The notes under the pieces: generated by a model | The model's database searches: none | What the model was told of the DNA's origin: nothing | What the model saw: the letters and a program-made list of their open reading frames with translations, nothing else | In this document: piece after piece, positions 57,756 to 64,000 of the stretch | Numbering within the stretch: position 1 is the stretch's first letter | Layout: each line of letters begins with the position of its first letter | DNA from: Annona cherimola | Taxonomy: Eukaryota > Streptophyta > Magnoliopsida > Magnoliales > Annonaceae | Length of the DNA stretch: 64,000 nucleotides | Assembly: GCA_030490835.1 (NCBI GenBank) | Contig: CM059973.1 | Location: 62,314,008-62,378,007 of the forward strand | Direction: 5' to 3' | Position numbers and translations under genes: made by a program

Positions 57756-58100
57756 CAGTCTCATGTACTCGGGTGTACTTAGCTTCAGTGCACCCGGGTG
57801 CAAATACCCATTTTAAATATTTTTTGAAACACTTTTTATACAAGTGTTAATCTAAGTGTATTTAATATGTGTATCAATTTTTACCAGTTTTGAAGATTTT
57901 TAGATTTCTTAAAATCAGTGGCATTTTAGTACTGATTTTTAAAAATCCAAACAAAATATCTAAAAATCTCCAAAAATAGTAAAAATTGATATACATATTA
58001 AATACATTTAGATTAACAGTTACGTAAAAGAATTTTTAAAAAATATTAAAATGGGTTAAATGCACCTAAGTGCACTCGGGTGCATTTAGGTGTAACCCCA
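57756..58100. mobile_element. Foldback MITE, copy 2 of the 11818 family
   Basis: Near-inverted repeat with GTGCACCCGGGTGCA at the left and GTGCACTCGGGTGCA at the right. The interior has TCAGTGGCATTTTAGTACTG, matching the core at 12000-12050. More diverged than copy 1, and I could not fix its target duplication. Confidence 0.65.
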
Positions 58101-58226
58101 GTTGTACAACACAACATCTCCATCGTTAGTTCAAAAGGTGGAGCTTTCAGAATTTAAGTCCCCTAAAGTTTTACAGTTTTGTCCCTTATGGAAGAATTAA
58201 AACTGCCCGAAGAAGAGAGTGGAAGA

Positions 58227-59889
58227 TGTTGGAAATATGTGGAAAACAAGCTAAATCTATGTTTTGATGATTAACAAATCAATTTGAGTATGTCTTGGCT
58301 ACTAACATATTTGTGGAAATGTTTAAGGTATATACATTTGAAGAAAATAGAGCATGGAAGCCAAGTCGTACCCCAAGTCGACTCAAAGATCGACTTCAAA
58401 GAGCCAAAACCGTCCAGAGTTGAAAATGGGAGAAGAGCAAGTGAAGTCGCAGGCCAAGTCGCAGACGAAGTCGACTCCAACATCGACTTCAGTCGGGAAA
58501 ATCACTCCAGAGCTGAATTTGGGATGGAAGAATGCCGAAGTCGCAAACGAAGTCGACTCCAGTTGCGACTTGGGCGAAGTCGCGGACGAAGTCGACCCCA
58601 AGTTCGACTTGATGGACTCAAGCTCAAAGATGCAGTTTCAAGTTCATTCCAAGAGTCAACTTGAATGTTCTCAAAACCGAATCAATGGTGCAAGATCAAC
58701 TTAAATCTATCAAGTCCAAAGCAAAGATCCAAGCTTATCTCAAGATGAAGAAAGTCATGATATGACAACCAATCCAAGTTCAAGATACCAAGAAGAATCG
58801 AAGAAAAGCTCTTCAAGAATCACAAGATCTACAAGTATAAGGAGCCATTCTAGTATGAAAGCAAATCAATGAGGATCAAAGCATATTTTGCAAAGACCAA
58901 GTCAAGTCGCAATCCAAGTCGACTCCATGATCGACTTGAGTTGAAGTCTAAAGCCAAAGTCGACTCCAGACTCAGACTTGGAATCTGAAGAGGTGAAGTC
59001 GCACCCGAAGTCGACTTCACCTGCGACTTGGGTCAAGTCGATACCCAAGTCGACCCGACCTGGAACTTGAAGTCGCTACGGAGAAGCGAAGTCGCACTCG
59101 AAGTCGACTCCATCTGCGACTTGGGTGAAGTCGCATCCGAAGTCGACTCCGCCTGCGACTTGGGTCGCAACAGTCAGATATTATTTGAACGTTGGCTCAT
59201 TTAATGCGCGCCAACCACCTTCTAACGTTCGGATTCCCTCCACAATTATAAAAGGCATTGAATGTGAACGAGGGAAATAGCTGAGATTCATTAAGTGTGC
59301 TTAACTCCTATATTCAAGAGCTCTAAAGAGATCAAGCCATACAAAGAGGAAGAAATTTTCTTCAAGTTGCAAGAGCTACATTTCTGAATCTTCAAAGCCT
59401 AAATTACAAGTTCTTCTCTGCGCCAAATCGCTTCTACACATCTGTAAAGTGTAGACTTCTTTTGTTATTTCGTTTAATTGTATTAAGCTTGATTTAGCTT
59501 GAGTAGCTAAGATCAAGTGTATGCAAAGTAATGTGTGATTGGAGTGAGACTCATCACCTACTTGTGCAGTGTGTTGTTTATGCCCCCTAGAGCTGGAATC
59601 TAGAAGAGAGCAGTGGCTCTAATTGTATTGAGAGAATACAATAGTGGAACCCAAGTCACAAGGAGTGTGAGCTTGGAAGAGTGGAGTAGGGAGGTTGCCC
59701 GAACCACTATAAAAATCTTGTGTGCTTGATTTATATTTCTGCTCTCTACATTATAATTGCTTTCCATTTCATTTCTTCATTAAGGGGACTAGATTAATCC
59801 GGGGTAAAGTTTCTGTTTAAGTTATAAATTTTTAAATACCCAATTCACCCCTCCCCTCTTGGGTAATTGCCATCAACTCGGGACCAACA
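58227..59889 (+). repeat. Solo LTR of the copia group, perfect TSD gaaga
   Basis: 1663 bp, TGTTGGAAATATG...CCAACA, flanked by gaaga at 58222-58226 and 59890-59894. No PBS or PPT adjoins it, as expected after LTR-LTR recombination. U3 repeats at 58365-59165 (39-bp units near 59090-59165), inverted repeat near 59207-59233, TATAAAA at 59247-59253. Closest to the element C LTR at its start. Confidence 0.93.
59247..59253 (+). promoter_or_regulatory. TATA box of the solo LTR
   Basis: TATAAAA in cacaattataaaaggcattg, the same context as in elements B and C. Confidence 0.6.
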
Positions 59890-61262
59890 GAAGAGATTTC
59901 AACGAATTCGAGCTATGGGCGAGGGAAAAATCGCATCCTTGCGTTGAGAGACAGCAAGCAAGCCTGGATCAACATCTCATACTTGGTATCCCGTGGAGAA
60001 AGTGCATCATTTCGTGTTTCGCTCATCATCTTCATTAAACATGGTCGGAGAGGAGGAAGATGTGTTGGGTCTGTTGGTTGTGCCTCATTAATCTCTCGGT
60101 TACTTCTTCCAAAGATAGAGTCGCCATGAACCTACGACTGAAATGCCATAGGCGGACACTACCATCAGTCTCAAATGGTTCCAACCTGTGTAGAGTTTGT
60201 AATTTTTCCCGTGGCGTCAAGCAACTCCTCCATCACACCTCATCCATCGGTAGCTTTCTCTTCATGTTCTATTCTTATACAATTTAGTAATAGTGGGGTC
60301 CCTGATTTCAAATAGCGGGAATGCTGCCAAACCACATGTTAATGCGGTGCCAAGACGGCCTACTTTTTGCTTCAATCCATCTGTACGCAGTTGGCCGACT
60401 TCTGTAGCTTGGTCTTTTTGTCTATTTTCATAAGACGATTCCACTGCATGGGCAGATATACGAGGAGCTGATGGTGGGTGCTAAGACATTGAGTTTCCTC
60501 ACAAAGTTATTGAGTCAAACTCACTAAGAAAACTCTATTGTCACCAAATCCAAAATAGTCCACAATGCAATCCCATATAGAAAACTGGAAAGATTTTTTG
60601 GGGTTTTATAAGTAGGGTCTCAAGTTAAAATAGTGTGACATGTTTTTAAAATTATTTGGTTGAACTGTTAGGCCAAAATAAACAATATCACATTATTGAA
60701 ACTATAGCTCATGGGCCCCGGATAAGTTTTCTATTGATTATGTATCAAAACAAACCTCTTCTAATAGATGTGATTTGGAGAGTAGAACAAGCAGTTGACA
60801 TGAGTGAGGGAAGAGTAATATGCGTGGCTATCCTTGTGTGATTTTGAATCAAAGTGTTTTTAAGCGCCCAGCAGCCGAAGTTACTTTACGGTTTCAACAG
60901 AATCCCGAACATCAAAGGCATGCACCAAAGCAGAATTGAAACTATTTTCTTCATAGCTTCTGGACGATCGATTGAAAGCTAATATTCCAAACAAACTGGA
61001 TAATTAAAACATAATTTTATGATTAAGAATCATCCAGAGTAGGTAGGGATAAATGGGATGGATAGCAGAATGGAAGTCACCCCACCATCCCTTTATTTCT
61101 GTACTTATAAAGCAGTTGCCGTGCATCTAGTGGTGGTGATTGGGAACCACACGAACGGAAAGAACTAGTCGGGGGCCTAGGCGATCACCTGCCATTTTGC
61201 TGAGGAGTCGGTGGTGGTTTCTCAATTCTAGCTAGAGTTGGAGTTTGCTTTTGCGTGTGAGG
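59890..61262. other. Possible decayed host sequence
   Basis: Less AT-rich than most of the window. Short frames with unbiased composition exist, notably minus 60262-60444 (extending to about 60480) and minus 60035-60220, and one plus frame stays open from before the solo LTR across to 60030. I recognise no family and see no complete gene structure. 60490-61260 has nothing definable. Confidence 0.25.
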
Positions 61263-62034
61263 AGACTTGCATCCGAAGTCGACTCCACATGCGACTTGGT
61301 TCACAACGGTCAGAAAAATTAAACGTTGGCGCATTAAATGCGTAACACCTACCACAAAACATTCAAATTTACTCCACCATTATAAAAGAGCATTCAAGAG
61401 GACATGCTAGAGGTTAGAGAAGCATTCATTGTGTTCGCCTTCCATCCTCTCTAGCATTAAAGTGATCTACACCAACTTCAAGTGAAGAACTCTGCTCCAA
61501 CTTGCTAAAAGCGACATTGCTGATCATTTCATTCTCTCAACAAGTTCTTCCACGAGCTGAAATCTGCCTACACAACACTTGTAAAGTGTAGTCTCTTCTG
61601 TTTGATTCATTATTTGTATTTGACACTTGATTTGATATTGAAAATCAAAACCAAGTGAAGGCACAGTAGTGTCGTGACTTGAGTGTGACTCGTCACCTAC
61701 TTGTGCTGTGTTTGTGCAAGCCCCCTAGAGCTGAAATCTAGAAGAGAGCTGCAACTTTAGGTGTATTTGACAATCCAATAGTGGAACCCAAGTCACAACG
61801 GGTGTGAGCTTGGAAGAGCGGAGTAGGGAAAGTTGCCCGAACCACTATAAAAGTTCTGTCTACTACTGTGGCTTGCTTAACTGCTCTTATTGCTTTATTT
61901 CTCTCCATATTCTCTGCTTGTTTCATTAAGGGGATTAAATTAAATAGGGAAAAAGTTTCTGCTTAAGTGAAAATTTTAAAATACCTAATTCACCCCTCCT
62001 CTCTTGGGTTGTTGCCATAAACTTGGGACCAATA
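61263..62034 (+). repeat. Element E 5' LTR, U3 truncated
   Basis: Keeps one GTCGAC unit (GCATCCGAAGTCGACTCC), AAACGTTGGCGCATTAAATG, TATAAAA at 61381-61387, the CCCCTAGAGCTGAAATCTAG phrase and GAACCACTATAAAAG. Ends CCAATA rather than CCAACA. About 0.9 kb of U3 is missing compared with the solo LTR. Confidence 0.85.
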
Positions 62035-62036
62035 AG

Positions 62037-62048
62037 TGGTATCAGAGC
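62037..62048 (+). other. Primer binding site of element E (initiator tRNA-Met)
   Basis: TGGTATCAGAGC, intact although the LTR and gag are damaged. Confidence 0.93.
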
Positions 62049-62082
62049 AGCTCTTTGAGTTTAAACCAAAGAGATCTTACTA

Positions 62083-63948
62083 ATGGTATCCCAATAAATT
62101 TCCACCCCTACATTTACCGAAAGTCAATCATTTACAAGGTCACCTTTATTTGATGGGAGTAACTTCAGTTACTGGAAGTTAAAAATGAAACAACTAATCA
62201 TGGCTACGGATATAGACTCTTGGATTGCTATCCAAGATGGTGTTGTGTTGTCCATTGATGAAAGAGCCTCCACATGGTTTGAGGAGGAAGTTAGAACTGT
62301 TAAAAGCAACACCAAAGCCATGAACTCCCTCTTTTGTGCTCTAACGGCATCCGAATATGATAAAGTATCCTCTTTCCAAACCGCCAAAGAAATATGGGAC
62401 ACACTTACATCTATTTATGAGGGAACTTCTCGAGTTCAAGGAACGAGAAGAAATATTTTGATTGGAGAGCTAGAAAGCTTTAAAATGCTTGAGACTGAAA
62501 ATATTTCTGAAATATTTGCTAGATTCTCTCAAATTACTAATCCTTTAAAAGGTCTCGAGAAAGCTATTTCTGAATCTGAGCAAGTTATGAAGATTCTAAG
62601 AGCGTTACTCGAATCATGGGCTCCCAAGATCACGGCCATTGAGGAAGCAAAGGACCTCAACACGCTAAGGCTTGAAGATTTTATCAGCTCACTCTTGTCA
62701 CATGAGTTGATAAAGAGGAGGAATGAGGAGCAACACAAAGGCAGAAGAGTTATTGTCTTAAAAGCTGCACAAATTTCAAATGAGTTCACCTCATCTTCTC
62801 AAAACGACGATGAGAAGATAGTGCTACTCACAAGAAGATTCAGAAAGTTCGTGAGGAAAGGAAAGAACTTCAAGAGCTTCAAAGAAAGGAACTCAAAGGA
62901 GAAAAAGAAGGAAGCTAGAAAATGCTACCGGTATGGAGGAATGGGGCATATGCAAGCCCAATGTCCTATATCCAAGGAAAACAAAACAAGGGAATGAAGA
63001 GAAAAGAAGGACCGAGACAAAAACATAAAATTTCAAAAGGCTAAAGGAAGAGACATGTATGTCAACGAGGAGACATCCACAACTTGCAGTTCTTCAAATG
63101 AAGAAAATGAGGCTGCAAATTGTGCAAGAATCTGCTGCATGACTGCAATAGAGGAAGATTCCAACCTATGTTTCGCCGCAATAGAAATCTTGGAGGATCA
63201 AACCACTTCAACGAATTGCACAAGTAGTGAAGAGGTAACCTCTAAGCTAAAAACTCTTTCTATTTTCTCTTCTACAAATGAATGTCTCAAATGTGCTAAA
63301 TTAGAAGAATTACAACAAGCGTATAATTCATTATATGAGGAAATAAGGAAGTTGGGAAACAAACTCACAATAAAGAAAAGACAATATGATACAGTAATTA
63401 TTGTGAATGGAAAACTTATAGAGAAAGTTGACCATCTAACAAATGAAAAGAACACTTTGACAAGTGAGGTGGAAAGACTTAAAAAGGAAAATGAATCATT
63501 AAATGAATCACTTGCTATGTTCTCTAATCCAGGGGAAAGCGTCAAAATATTTTTAAATATGATCGCCCAAAACAACAAAAGAGGACTTGGGTACTCTACA
63601 TTTGAGAAGGAAGAATGTAGCAAGTATAATGCTTTAAGGACCTATAAAAACCAAGCAAAGCCCATTCATGCTAAACCAAAAATGAATCATGTTGTTCGGA
63701 CCAAAAGACTAACTTGGGAACTAACTACTACATGGATTCCTACTCCAAGACCCTCGGGAGCTTGTAATTTTTGCAACAAGATGAGATACAAGGTATATCA
63801 ATGTAAAATAAGAAAATTATATGACCTTGGTGAAAAATTGGTTTAGGTACCAAAGAGCATTGAATTTATGCCTTCAAGGATAGATCAACGTAGATTCCAA
63901 TGGCTAACTAACCCAAATGGACCCATAAAATGAGTACCAAAAAGATAA
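62083..63948 (+). pseudogene. gag: Element E gag, broken
   Basis: One frame from the ATG at 62083 to TAA at 63946-63948, with premature stops at 62095 (codon 5), 62995, 63844 (Trp position) and 63931 (Trp position). The capsid-like domain is well kept from LKMKQLIMATDIDSW. Zinc knuckle 1 is CYRYGGMGHMQAQC, so its second Cys is lost; knuckle 2 is CNFCNKMRYKVYQC, so its His is lost. Coiled coil at about 63290-63510. No frameshift. Confidence 0.9.
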
Positions 63949-64000
63949 GCTCCACTTGACCTTATTTTTGCAGGTATGTTTTAAAGCAAAAGTCAAAAAC
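63949..64000 (+). pseudogene. pol: Element E gag-pol junction and start of pol (cut by window)
   Basis: After the gag stop comes CTTATTTTTGCAGGTATG, then TTTTAAAGCAAAAGTCAAAA, corresponding to the start of pol in A, B and C. The poly-T plus CAG resembles a 3' splice site. Protease and everything after lie outside the window. Confidence 0.7.

Larger units (their letters stand above)
61263..64000 (+). mobile_element. Element E: Ty1/copia copy, 5'-truncated LTR, continues past the window
   Basis: LTR homology begins abruptly at about 61263 within the U3, followed by R/U5, PBS, a broken gag and the first bases of pol. It is the most diverged copy; no 3' end is in view. Confidence 0.88.

Noticed and set aside
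58227..64000. One element formed by the LTR at 58227 and the gag at 62083
   Set aside because: The LTR at 58227 has its own perfect TSD and no PBS, while the gag follows a separate truncated LTR with its own PBS.

Overview
The window looks like a stretch of a flowering-plant nuclear genome that is mostly transposable elements. The evidence is AT-rich, gene-poor spacer, tRNA-Met-primed Ty1/copia retrotransposons, a tRNA-type SINE, several MITE families, degenerate Ty3/gypsy-type LTRs and a LINE-like RNase H remnant. The species cannot be named from this sequence. There are no bacterial genes, CRISPR arrays or rRNA genes.

Four copies of one Ty1/copia group (SIRE/Maximus-like gag-pol with long LTRs) dominate. 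Element A (1-10656, minus strand, 3' LTR cut by the window edge) has nearly identical LTRs and an extra 529-aa ORF between pol and the 3' LTR. Element B (18302-27407, plus) and element C (43039-51545, minus) are complete LTR-gag-pol-LTR copies without the extra ORF. Element E (61263-64000, plus) has a truncated 5' LTR and runs off the window. A solo LTR of the same group lies at 58227-59889 with a perfect 5-bp target duplication. Every gag-pol copy carries stops or frameshifts, so none looks autonomous. All the LTRs share a U3 rich in GTCGAC-centred palindromic units (39-bp period in B and the solo LTR), followed by a CGAACGTT inverted repeat and a TATA box.

Region by region: 10657-13440 is an Athila/Tat-like gypsy 3' end holding a 411-bp foldback MITE with a 9-bp TSD. 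13441-18301 is AT-rich remnant DNA with a broken LINE-type RNase H and another foldback element. 27408-29261 is unassigned spacer plus a MITE. 29279-29524 is a SINE with a perfect 17-bp TSD. 30025-30303 is the one convincing host-like gene, a 92-aa secreted proline-rich peptide with its own TATA box. 30900-37018 holds MITEs in (TA)n tracts and an LTR-like remnant. 37019-51585 is a solo LTR of about 6 kb that inserted into a MITE and was then split by element C. 51586-58226 holds a tandem duplication, more MITEs, an inverted gypsy LTR piece and a 1.63-kb solo LTR with a perfect TSD. 59890-61262 may hold decayed host sequence.

What stands out: the palindromic U3 arrays and their reappearance upstream of the extra ORF in element A; a +1 gag/pol frame break kept in three copies and a splice-acceptor-like sequence at the gag/pol boundary of all four; an element whose LTRs are almost identical although its pol is dead; and a three-level nested insertion that can be read base by base from target duplications.
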